Source: Plazaster borealis
Taxonomy: Eukaryota; Echinodermata; Asteroidea; Forcipulatida; Labidiasteridae
Direction: 5' to 3'
DNA: 64,000 nucleotides
NCBI GenBank assembly: GCA_021014325.1
Contig: CM037469.1
Span: forward strand, 13,954,663 to 14,018,662
Under the pieces are notes generated by a model. It was given only the letters and a program-made list of their open reading frames with translations. It had not been told where the DNA came from and made no database searches. This document shows positions 55,449 to 64,000 of the stretch, one piece after another. The translations under genes and the position numbers were made by a program. Positions within the stretch are counted from its first letter, which is position 1, and each line of letters opens with the position of its first letter.

Positions 55449-55755
55449 GAAAAGAAATGACAAATGAAAGGGTAACGACAAGACTTTTTACACTGCAAAA
55501 ACTGGGCTGTTAAAATTGACACCAGGGGTGTTGTCACAATAGATACCTAAGAGAGAAACGACATTTACATCTCAGTGTGTTAAAATAACACCAAAGTAAT
55601 TTCTTTCAAGAAATTAGTGTTATTTTAACACCCTATATGGTGTAAATTTTGATTTTTGGGGGGTATCTTTGTCACAACACCCACGGTGTCAACTTTAACA
55701 CCACAGTTTTTGCAGTGTAAAAAGTCTTGTCGTTACCCTTTCATTGTCATTACTT
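55449..55755. mobile_element. TA-1 MITE inside a longer perfect palindrome
   Basis: The TA-1 element proper is 55489-55719 (TACACTGCAAAAACTGGG and its inverse). Outside it about 40 further bases on each side are also inverse copies (GGTAACGACAAGACTTTTTA left, complement right), perfect for the inner 32 and with one mismatch and one indel beyond. Confidence 0.85.
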
Positions 55756-55792
55756 TTCTTAAGCTTTTCTTTCCATTTACGATGTGTTTTGC

Positions 55793-55899
55793 AAATTTGA
55801 AATTAGAATTATTTTAACACCCTATAGTGTAAATTTTGATTCTTTCTTTTGTATCTATATGTACACCAATGGTGTCAGTTTTAACGCCCCAGTTTTTGC
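55793..55899. mobile_element. TA-1 right-half fragment
   Basis: TTATTTTAACACCCTATAGT and GGTGTCAGTTTTAACGCCCC with CAGTTTTTGC. There is no left half. Confidence 0.7.
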
Positions 55900-56031
55900 C
55901 TCGTACGCGTTTATAAGTACCTTACCATTCTGTATTAATTTCAGCTTTTTCAATTTCCTAATGACAGGAAAATGCTTCGCGACGTACTGAAGGCAAAATG
56001 TTCGATATCTGTCTTTATGCTAAAAACAGCA

Positions 56032-56263
56032 CATACTGCAAAAACTGGGGTGTTAAAATTGATACCATGGGTGTTGTCACAAACGTATACCGAAGAGAGA
56101 ATTAAAATTTATACCACATGGGTCTTAAAATAACACTAATTTCTGCCAAAACAATTACATTGGTGTTATTTTAACACACTGTGATGTTTATTTTGATTCT
56201 CTCTTCGGTATCTATAAGTGACAGCACCCATGTGTCAATTTTAACACCCCAATTTTTGCACTG
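56032..56263. mobile_element. TA-1 MITE
   Basis: TACTGCAAAAACTGGGGTGT at the left and CACCCCAATTTTTGCACTGCA at the right. The palindromic interior is intact. Confidence 0.85.
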
Positions 56264-56793
56264 CACTGCAAAAACTGGGGTGTTAAAAGGTTGTAACAAC
56301 ACCGTAATGGTGTCAAAATCACCAACGATATAGTTATGGGGATAACTAACACCATACCGGTGTTGTCACATAATAATATACACTGCAAAGAATCAATTTC
56401 AAGGCATTGAACACGTTTGGAAATTGTCAAAGACCAGTGTTCTCACTTGGTGTATCCCAACATATGCATAAAATAACAAGCCTGTGAAAATTTAAGCTCA
56501 ATTGGTCATCGAAGTTGCAAAAAAATTGATGAAAGAAAAAACACAATTGTTGTATAATTTGGGTGCTTTCAGATAAGAATAAAAACTTCTTGCAAGAAGT
56601 TTTTATTATTGTAGTGAAAAATTACCTCTTTCTCAAAAACTTACGTTACTTCAGAGGGAGTCGTTTCCTACAATGTTTTATACTATCAACAGCTCTCCGT
56701 TGCTTGTTACCAAGTAAGTTTTTAAGTTAATATTTGTTTTGAGTCATTACCAAACGTGTACGATACCTTTAACACCCCTGTTTTTACAGTGTA
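56264..56793. mobile_element. TA-1 variant split by TTAA-1
   Basis: The left part (56264-56397) shares the TA-1 end but has a different interior (CACCGTAATGGTGTCAAAAT, ACCATACCGGTGTTG). The right end AACACCCCTGTTTTTACAGT lies beyond the TTAA-1 element. Confidence 0.72.
56398..56772 (+). mobile_element. TTAA-1 MITE nested in TA-1
   Basis: The left site is decayed to TTCA (56398-56401); TTAA is at 56769-56772. Typical body. Confidence 0.9.
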
Positions 56794-57733
56794 GTTTAAA
56801 GTGAAAACAAATCAACCGCGTCGTCTATACATATTAATGCCGCCCCAGCTTTGCAAACCAAACGACATATAAACCAATGCTTGACGGGTTTGACGGGTCA
56901 AAATTTACCATCATCGGGGTATATTTATTGATTCAAAGTCTACGGCAAATATTTCCCTGCCTTCTCTCACCTACTTCAAGAAGAAGAGAGAAGAAAACAA
57001 ATTCTCGAAGAACAAAAATCACGTCACCCCCGGCTCATTGCCACTTGTCGTAAAATTAGGTTGAAGTGCCCGCTGTCCGTAGACCGGGCGTCGCATCACA
57101 AGCCAACTTCCGCGCACAAACAATGGTGGGGACAGGCTTGTCTGCAACCCCCCCTTGCCCACGGAACACCGGGTGTAGACGTAATCTACCTGGGCCACTT
57201 TAGAAAAAGCTTTACGGTAAATCGATTTAATTAAACTGTTAAGAGACCAGGGTGTTTTTAAAAAGCTTAGGTGTATTAGACGGGGTTTAGTGCCTGGCGG
57301 ATGTGAGCTGTGGGGGATGTTAGATGATGGGTGCGGAATATTGCCTCTCGCGACCGCGGTTCACACCGATCCAGCAACAACAGTCTTGAAAAACGTGTAT
57401 TGGATTTTCGTGTTTACAGGGGAAAGAATAAAAGACTGTTTGGAGAATTGAACGATAAATTACTTCCAGGAAGAACGCTTCGAGGCTCTGATGAAATTAA
57501 ACATTACGGCCTTTTTATTTCTACATTAATAGAGAGAATAATTTGAAATGTTTTTTTTGTTTTCTTCACAAAATTCATCAGTTTGTTTCGACTTGATTGC
57601 TTTTGACTTGGTGTGACCTATATTGTATGCTTTTTATTAGATGTTAAATTTGCATCGGGGCTAAAGAATATTATATTTGGTTTTACTCTTACACCGATGT
57701 GTGTAAAGCACTGTATACTCAGTACTTTCCCGA
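56794..57733. other. Unique spacer, partly GC-rich
   Basis: 57040-57210 is GC-richer with C runs. No exon can be shown. The frame at 57331-57546 has no domain. Confidence 0.4.
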
Positions 57734-57847
57734 GGCCTGTGAAAAAAATTCCACAGGCATATTATTCGGGTGGGATTCGAACCCATGACCTTTGCCAATT
57801 CTAGAGCAGATGTCTTGCCAACTAGACCACTGAGATTGCTCGGTAGC
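57734..57847 (-). mobile_element. SINE-1 copy
   Basis: It matches 12132-12216: B box in GGGATTCGAACCC, A-box region in TTGCCAACTAGACCACTGAG on the plus strand. The hairpin GCCTGTG...CCACAGGC at 57735-57758 lies next to the tRNA-like 3' end. Confidence 0.7.
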
Positions 57848-59968
57848 TAGAGGCAGTTCGAATCCAATATTTTAGCGTTCACAATAACATGTATTAAATT
57901 CCACGAGCAGGGCTGTTTAACACGTTCATTGTTTACTTACAGATGTTTCCCCAAAGTTTAGGTCCATATTTATTTATGACCAAAATCAGATTTGAAATAA
58001 TAGTGTACTTCTATGTGACTCTCATCGTACTGAACACTGTCAGATAAACAATATATATTCATGTTCAAGCGTTTCGACATTTTGCTTTTTAACCAAAAGG
58101 CGACTGATTAAAATAATCAACAGCTGATATGGCTTTGATTTATAATCGATGTATTCGTTCATATCGATCAACACATTAAGCGTATTCATTCTTACAGATC
58201 AAAATGAATCAAAGTAAATCCTATACAAGTTTAAGACTGATTTGGGCCGGAGCTTCTGTATGTCATTTATCTTTATTAGATCAACGTTGGGATCAAGGTT
58301 ACAACCTCTTTCCCACCGTAAGTCTGTAGCAAGCCTCTGTTTTTTCTACATATACTTCCATGGTAAATGTGCCACCAGTGTGTCCGACTTATCAGAATGT
58401 TTGAGCGTGAAACCAGGCTTTCTGCTTCTTCTCACCCTTACACTCTTGCTTTGCTGGGATGTAACAAAAAAAGAGCCACTACAAAAGCTTTATCCCATGT
58501 AAACTGCATCTCTTTGAAACTCCTTGCCTGGTGCATTTTCCCCTCCATCCTAAACAATCTAGACTGTTTGAAGAGGAATATCAATTCCTACCTTCAGCTC
58601 CCCAGGGATTTATGTTCACCTTAAATGTTTTCTTCTTGTAGCCCCTTAACCAAGAGTGGATTTTTACCTTTGTTTGAGGGCGAACTTGCATTAATAAAAT
58701 GTTTGTTTAGGTATTATGAAATTCATGTTTACGTAGTCCTGATTCCGTTCATGATCGCAGGGGACATAAACCAAGGGGTTTATACCGTAGACGCACGGGT
58801 AGTATAACCGCAAGACTCCCGCCGGTAAGTCAGAGTTCATTGAGCTGTCATCTGGCGGCTGCCTGCACTTCAAACCCGCATAGCGTTTTCCCAACTAATT
58901 AGTATTATATGAAGTACACGCAAAAGTCAAAGAGGGACGTAGATTGACGATTGCGATTTTCTTTTGATTTTTTTTTTTTGTCTTCTTCTTCTTCCATTCC
59001 GGCCCTCAGGGAGAAAAGCTCTATTTCCCCGATTCATCCAGTTCGCTAAGGGGGAAACTGGCTAGAGCCATCCATCATACTATAAGTCTAAGATCCTAAT
59101 AACCGAGGGACCTTTTTTTTTACTGTCATAAGACATTCAATACGTCATGACAGATAATAGTATGGTTATTTCATCCCCTGTTTCACCTGCTATAGGTTAT
59201 GATATTACGGATAGTTCGACAGTACCTTTTCCCCTATCAGGATAAGCTGACTGTGACTTCTTTCGAGAAGAAAAAATAAGTTTTCACAAAAAAAACTGAA
59301 TCACCGACTACATGTTTCATTCTATTATTTGAGAGGCAGAATTTGGGGTTAAAATCTCCCTTGGAACTGGTCCTGATCGAACGATTGAATTTTTTTTTTA
59401 ATAGCCATATAGCCATAGATAATAACAGCTGACACGTTCCCGAGTCATCTTTAAACCGGAAAGTCTATTTTCTTTTTCAATCCGGGTACACATTTATTTT
59501 CAAACTTCTATGAAAAAATAACGACAAATACATGTTATTGTGGAGTAAGGCAAAAAATATAAATCAGTAGCAATAAGAAGGAAAAATATATAATAAATAG
59601 AGTATGGGGCTTTTTAGAAGCTTGTATAAAACAGTCAAACAAACAACCAAACAAGTAAAATAACAAACAGCCGAATATCTTTAGTAGAGTGACATTGTGG
59701 GCTTTCACCATTTTGTTTTCTATTGTTCCCTTTTCTTCAATATTTCCTGTTAAAAACATTGCGGGGTTAAACCCACAGTGTAAAAAAAATAAATAAATCA
59801 CCCCACAATGTATATCTTGTACAATGTATATCAAGCAAACAAGTTGACAGACAAACATGGGTCACAGCTACACGGACACAAGACAACATATAGAACATAG
59901 TTAAATCCAACGAATTTATAACTAGCGAAAAGAGGGCAAAAGCAATAAATAAACAGGTTTAAGATGAA
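57848..59968. other. Unique spacer
   Basis: Several open frames (58242-58502, 58367-58624, 59535-59858) have no recognisable domain. A TCTTCTTCTTC tract lies near 58980. No repeat family was identified. Confidence 0.4.
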
Positions 59969-60322
59969 TTAAAGGGGGAGTACCCGTCGGTAATTACTCT
60001 AAAAACTAATGACCATAAAAAGTTACTTGGTAAAGAGCACTGGAGAGCTGTTAATTATTATTAAACATTGTTAGAATAGACACTATTCGAAGTAATGTAG
60101 TTTTAGAGAAAGAGGTAATTTTTCTCCCAAACATTTAAATCTGTCAAAGGCTGTCAAAGGCTTCAGGCATGAAGCCTTTCTCTGGCATCTGAAAGCACAC
60201 AATTCTGTGCAACAAGGGTGTTTTTTTCTCTCAATATTTTCTTGAAACTTCGTTGACAATGAGCCCAAATTTGTTTGTTATTTGATGCCTATGTTGGGAT
60301 CTATATACTATGAGTACAATGT
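59969..60322 (-). mobile_element. Diverged TTAA-1 MITE, right end truncated
   Basis: TTAA at 59969-59972, then AGGGGGAGTACCCGTCGG. It keeps AAAGTTACTTGGTAAAGAGC, ATCTGAAAGCACACAA and CAACAAGGGTGTTTTTTTC. The central dyad is AAGGCTTCAGGCATGAAGCC, another replacement of the usual core. Confidence 0.7.
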
Positions 60323-60597
60323 GTCTGTTTGTGACAGAAAAACTCTGAAGTGCCTGCATAAATCGCGCTGAAAAATGTCCTTACGTCATTCTTTCGGACC
60401 GGTGAATCAGTCTAGTATAAGGGGATACGATTTTCTGTTTTCTTTCTATTCTTAATTATTGACTTTTGTTTACACAACTTCATTGTAAAGAGGACGTGTT
60501 GCAAATAAAACCTGGCCCCGCCCATGCCCGCCCCCTTGGCCGATAACAATTTCTTTGTAACAAAAACATTGACGTGCGGCCATAGAGTTTTATAATA

Positions 60598-61060
60598 AAC
60601 TGCTCACAAAAAGTTAGGAAACTCTTTTTAATCATGTATATTTTTATTATTTATTACCCTCTTGTATTATGTTGCATATCAATAGAAAGCTGAAGTGTTC
60701 TTCTTTAAAATGATACCAAATGTGCAATGAGGACATGTTGCTGGACTTGGCCACATTAATGGGAATGAGACAAAGTCACAAATCAAATGTGCCAAAATTA
60801 GCAATTTTGTGTTACTGTGTGAACAAACAAATTGACACTGTAATTCAAACAAGCGGTAATTTTGGCACATTTGATTTGTGACTTTGCCTCATTGTCATTC
60901 ATGTAGCCAAATTCAGCAACATGTAATCATTGCAAATGTGGTATCATTTTAAATAGGAATACTTCAGCTTTGCATTGATATATAACATATACAAAGAGAG
61001 TAATAAATAATAAAAATATACTTGATTAAAAAAGGTTTCCTAACTAATTTGTGAGCAGTT
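60598..61060. mobile_element. TA-3 palindromic MITE, Tc1/mariner-like
   Basis: 463 bp. The ends are AACTGCTCACAAAAAGTTAG and its inverse, with TA at 60596-60597 and 61061-61062. Arms match for most of their length (AATCAAATGTGCCAAAATTA inverse at 60852). No transposase. Confidence 0.85.
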
Positions 61061-61062
61061 TA

Positions 61063-61559
61063 GAACAACAGGGCGTACATTACCATGTGATGCGGCCCAA
61101 CAAGAAGCATTTATACCCAGTTGGGGTATAGTATGCCCTCCACACCCACCCTAGCTGTTCTTCCAAGATACTTTACACACTGGAAAACTTCATCTATGTG
61201 AGGTTTGTGTTTTCCCCAGGCTTCAAAAGAATGATTGATGCACGCACTTAATCACACTCTAAAACATTTCACTGCAACATCATTCAATAGTGCATACACA
61301 ATTTTTCTGAGAAAACTAACAATGTTGTTACATCGAACAAATTGTACTCGACAACGGATTGCAACATATAAAGAAATTTACTCATGTATGAGCAACATTA
61401 TTTTTTTCCCCATTATATCTGTGCGTGTCTGTGTTATTGACAATACTAAACAGTGTTTCACTACGTATTGTCTGGGTCAAGCATTTGAGTGGCCCATTCG
61501 CGACCGGGTACTAAAAACCTCGCGATTGGCCGCCGAATGCGCCCTTTTCGCAAGTACAC
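61063..61559. other. Spacer
   Basis: No recognised gene. The open frame at 61235-61651 runs into PAL-1 and has no domain. Confidence 0.4.
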
Positions 61560-61910
61560 CAAGTGAGGATACAGGACCCAATTTCATAGCGCTGGTTAAC
61601 GGTGAGCAAATTTTCGTGCTAACTGTAGCAGAAAAATGTGCTTGTTCATAAGCGTATTTCACAGGTCAGCAAGAAAATTAGGCGGCCATCTTGCGAATTC
61701 ACCATGGATTTGCATTGTTACAGTGTTCATTTTTATACAGTAAGCACCGAAAGGTTAGCATGCCCTTTCGTCTGCTTACGGTTAGCAGCGCTATGAAATG
61801 GAAACTCGCTCAGTAAGCACAAAATCGGCCGTTAAGCAGCTCTATGATATAGGGCCTGGTCTTTGACAGATTACCGAAAGCCGAAAGTACACCCTGCCTT
61901 TAACAGGTGA
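61560..61910 (-). mobile_element. TTAA MITE remnant split by PAL-1
   Basis: ACACCAAGTGAGGATAC on the left of PAL-1 and TGGTCTTTGACAGATTACCG through CCTGCCTTTAA on the right rebuild the right end of a TTAA-1/TTAA-4 type element. Its other end is not recognisable upstream. Confidence 0.6.
61574..61859. mobile_element. PAL-1 MITE, diverged
   Basis: AGGACCCAATTTCATAGCGC at the left, GCAGCTCTATGATATAGGGCC at the right. The interior has GCTAACTG/CGGTTAGC words. Confidence 0.72.
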
Positions 61911-61984
61911 ATGTGAGCGAATTACTTAGGTCTTTGAGTAATATCCGAAGCAATGCGGTACGGACCCTTGGTTAAACGCCGTCT

Positions 61985-62178
61985 GGGCCCAATTTCATAG
62001 AGCTGCTTAAGCACAAAAAGCAGCTAAGCACAACAAAATGATGCTTACCAGAATAAGGTTACCAGCCAAACTACCATGTCACATGTACAATTGTGACTGG
62101 TATCTTGCTCATTTCTGCTTATCGGAAACAATTTTAAGCAATGTTTTCTGCTTAAGCAGCTCTATGAAATTGGGTCCT
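61985..62178. mobile_element. PAL-1 MITE, intact
   Basis: GGGCCCAATTTCATAGAGCT at the left and AGCTCTATGAAATTGGGTCC at the right. It contains the uninterrupted site TTCTGCTTAAGCAGCTCT, which serves as the empty site for the TTAA-4 insertion in the next copy. Confidence 0.85.
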
Positions 62179-62467
62179 GGTTTATATACGAGGCAGTAAT
62201 GCCTAACAAAGTTGGTAGTCTGACACTCGATAAGACCATTTGATTGAAATAAAACAGAATGAGTTGACTTTACTTTGATTTTAATGGTCGATCAGATTTG
62301 CGTCGCTGCAAGGTCATTTTTGGTTTACGGAGGTTTCTATCATTTCTCCCAATGCTATAAGCATCGTTTTTGTATAACAACAACTAAGAATTTCTGCTTC
62401 GTCACTTTGGATCATTTCGGCAGTTTATGAAAGAAGGAATACAAGCAGGCACACCTCGAAGACACCC

Positions 62468-62927
62468 TGTGCCGAATTTCATAGCACAAAAAGTAGCTAA
62501 GCACAACAAAATAATGCTTACCAGAATAAGGTTACCAGCCAAACTACCATGTCACATGTACAGTTTGTGACCGGTATGCTGCTCATTACTGCTTAGCAGA
62601 CAATTTGTGAGCAATATTTTCTGCTTAAAGGGTGTAACATTGGTAAGAGTAAAAATATAAATGTTCACAGATTCACACATAACTTACGTGGTATAATGAT
62701 GGGAAACTAGTTTTGATCTTGAGTCAAAAACTCGATGTTCGAAAACGGTGGTGAAAACACTTACGGTTTTTCCCCATTTTTTTCTGGTGATTGCAATGAC
62801 CGATTGAGCTTAAACTTTCACAGGTTTGTTGTTTCATGGTTATGTTGGGATCCACCAAGTGAGGATACTGGTCTTTGACATTTACCAAAAGTACTGCCTT
62901 TAAGTAGCTCGATGAGATTAGGCCCTG
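62468..62927. mobile_element. PAL-1 MITE split by TTAA-4
   Basis: The left part (62468-62638) is closely related to 61985-62150 (ACCAGAATAAGGTTACCAGC, ACTACCATGTCACATGTACA). The right end GTAGCTCGATGAGATTAGGC follows the TTAA-4 insertion. Confidence 0.8.
62635..62903 (-). mobile_element. TTAA-4 MITE nested in PAL-1
   Basis: TTAA at 62635-62638 and 62900-62903. The left end is AGGGTGTAACATTGGTAAGA. It is shortened by an internal deletion compared with 49119-49460. Confidence 0.85.
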
Positions 62928-64000
62928 GCCATTAGATGAAGTGCTGTGTTACGGGGCAGTTGTTGTACTACATTTTATGCTCAGATAATATAGAGAAACC
63001 ATGGAGAAACTAAAAACACTAAACAGTCGCTTTTCTAAGAAAAAAAACACCTTGATGTCACTTTGCTGGCCCCAGGTGTTACGGGGCAGCCATTTATCAG
63101 TTAGACGTATCTGGAATGATAATGCCTTTTTCCCACCTTATTTCTTTCATTAGTCATGTTGAACAACCTTTCAGTTGTAGTGAGACACTGTCATCATTTC
63201 GGAGACGTTGACAGGATGTGTTGACATGGCAACTGACTAGCGCTTTTCCAGTAGAGACAATACTAATGCATTTTTTACCGCGTGTCGTCTAGATCGGGGT
63301 AAAAAAGAAAAGAAAAAAGCTTCCACTTCAAAGAACATTCGCATTGTCATTCAAAGGTTGCCAGAACTTGTTTTTATTTCTGGGGCATTTTATTTCTTAA
63401 AATCAAAATTTGTCGCGCTAAAAAGTGATTTTCTCCCCCAAAAAACATATAGATTGGTTGATTGCTAATTGTATTTGACAACCGAAGCTCCTAATTAGCA
63501 AATCAGAATAAGTATGTTATTCACTTTGGTTGATTGTGACCTTTGCATATGGAAAGTAGTCATATGAACGTCAAATTAATTAAGTTGTTGTTCAAACAAA
63601 CACACATAACATGGAACATAATCTCTGCATTCTGCTTCCTTCCACTTAGAAATGCCAATAACATCTCGACAGTTTGTGATACAAAATGTGGCCAAAAAAA
63701 ATGCCGTTTCACAAGAGGTTGAATCTGGAACGTTTATGGGACATTGTCGCTTCCAATTATTGCCGGAAATGTAGACAAATGGGACGCGTATGTAGAGATG
63801 AATTAAAGTTTAGAGGCTACTTTGGTATCAAATTGCTCTCATGTACCCGGGGTCTATACTGGTCCAGCACCGCTGGGAATTTCGCTCTTTGCGTGCATGA
63901 AAGTGTTTCTTTACTAGAAATGGAACAACAAAAACATCGAGGTATGTGCAAGTTGTTAGGGTTATTTAAGACAAGACAAAAAGGGGGGTCAATCTGTCTT
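62928..64000. other. Unique spacer to the window edge
   Basis: GTGTTACGGGGCAG occurs twice (about 62946 and 63078), a short direct repeat. No gene was recognised. Confidence 0.4.

Overview
This is about 64 kb of animal nuclear DNA. It is AT-rich, has no operon-like gene packing, and is filled with small non-autonomous transposons, tRNA-derived SINEs, palindromes and satellite arrays. The repeat types (TTAA-flanked and TA-flanked palindromic MITEs, a tRNA-Leu-derived SINE, the frequent TAGGCCTA motif, TTAGGG-type telomeric repeats) suggest an echinoderm, probably a sea star. That is an inference from repeat style, not from a gene.

No complete protein-coding gene is visible. The best host coding signal is one candidate terminal exon at 6008-6291 (+). 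A GC-richer block ending in a good splice donor at 40943 could be a non-coding first exon (+). The 13.0-13.7 kb stretch holds the C-terminal end and 3' UTR of a dead LINE. Almost all other open frames of 60-170 codons are frames through repeats.

Family names used below were made for this window. TTAA-1 to TTAA-6 are 270-430 bp elements that begin TTAA-AGG and duplicate TTAA. This matches the Kolobok pattern; piggyBac is the alternative. TA-1 to TA-3 are palindromic Tc1/mariner-like MITEs flanked by TA. PAL-1 to PAL-8 are other foldback elements. SINE-1 to SINE-4 are tRNA-derived. R1 to R4 are short insertions resembling 3' tails of Penelope-like retroelements.

Layout. 0-10 kb: TTAA-6, a chimeric TTAA-2/TTAA-1, TTAA-1, TTAA-2, a TTAA-4/TTAA-5 pair sharing one TTAA, the candidate exon, TTAA-2 carrying R1, and PAL-4. 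10-15 kb: R4, PAL-3 with CRE-like sites, TTAA-3, SINE-1, and LINE fragments with PAL-2 nested inside. 18-30 kb: TA-2 copies (one split by the G-rich PAL-5), PAL-4, many TTAA-1, and two TA-1. 30.6-32.8 kb: a 41-bp minisatellite of about 53 units with a 533-bp higher-order repeat, abutting PAL-4. 34-40 kb: TTAA-3, PAL-6, a SINE-2 split by TTAA-1, TTAA-6, an interstitial telomeric array, and a second SINE-2 split by TTAA-5. 41-53 kb: more TTAA-1, a 235-bp tandem duplication, a SINE-3 split by PAL-1, a tRNA-like palindrome, a TTAA-3/TTAA-4 pair sharing one TTAA, and TA-1 and TTAA-6 each carrying an R insertion. 55-62.9 kb: a cluster of five TA-1 copies, SINE-1, TA-3, and three PAL-1, one split by TTAA-4.

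The main value of the window is its nesting. Several elements sit inside other repeats whose intact sequence can be read elsewhere in the window, so target-site duplications can be read directly. The least expected items are R1, a 166-bp insertion with a 10-bp target duplication and a histone-type 3' stem-loop; a hammerhead-like hairpin core shared by R1-R4; a TA-1 copy whose flanks form a long perfect palindrome; and the turnover of central palindromes within conserved TTAA elements.
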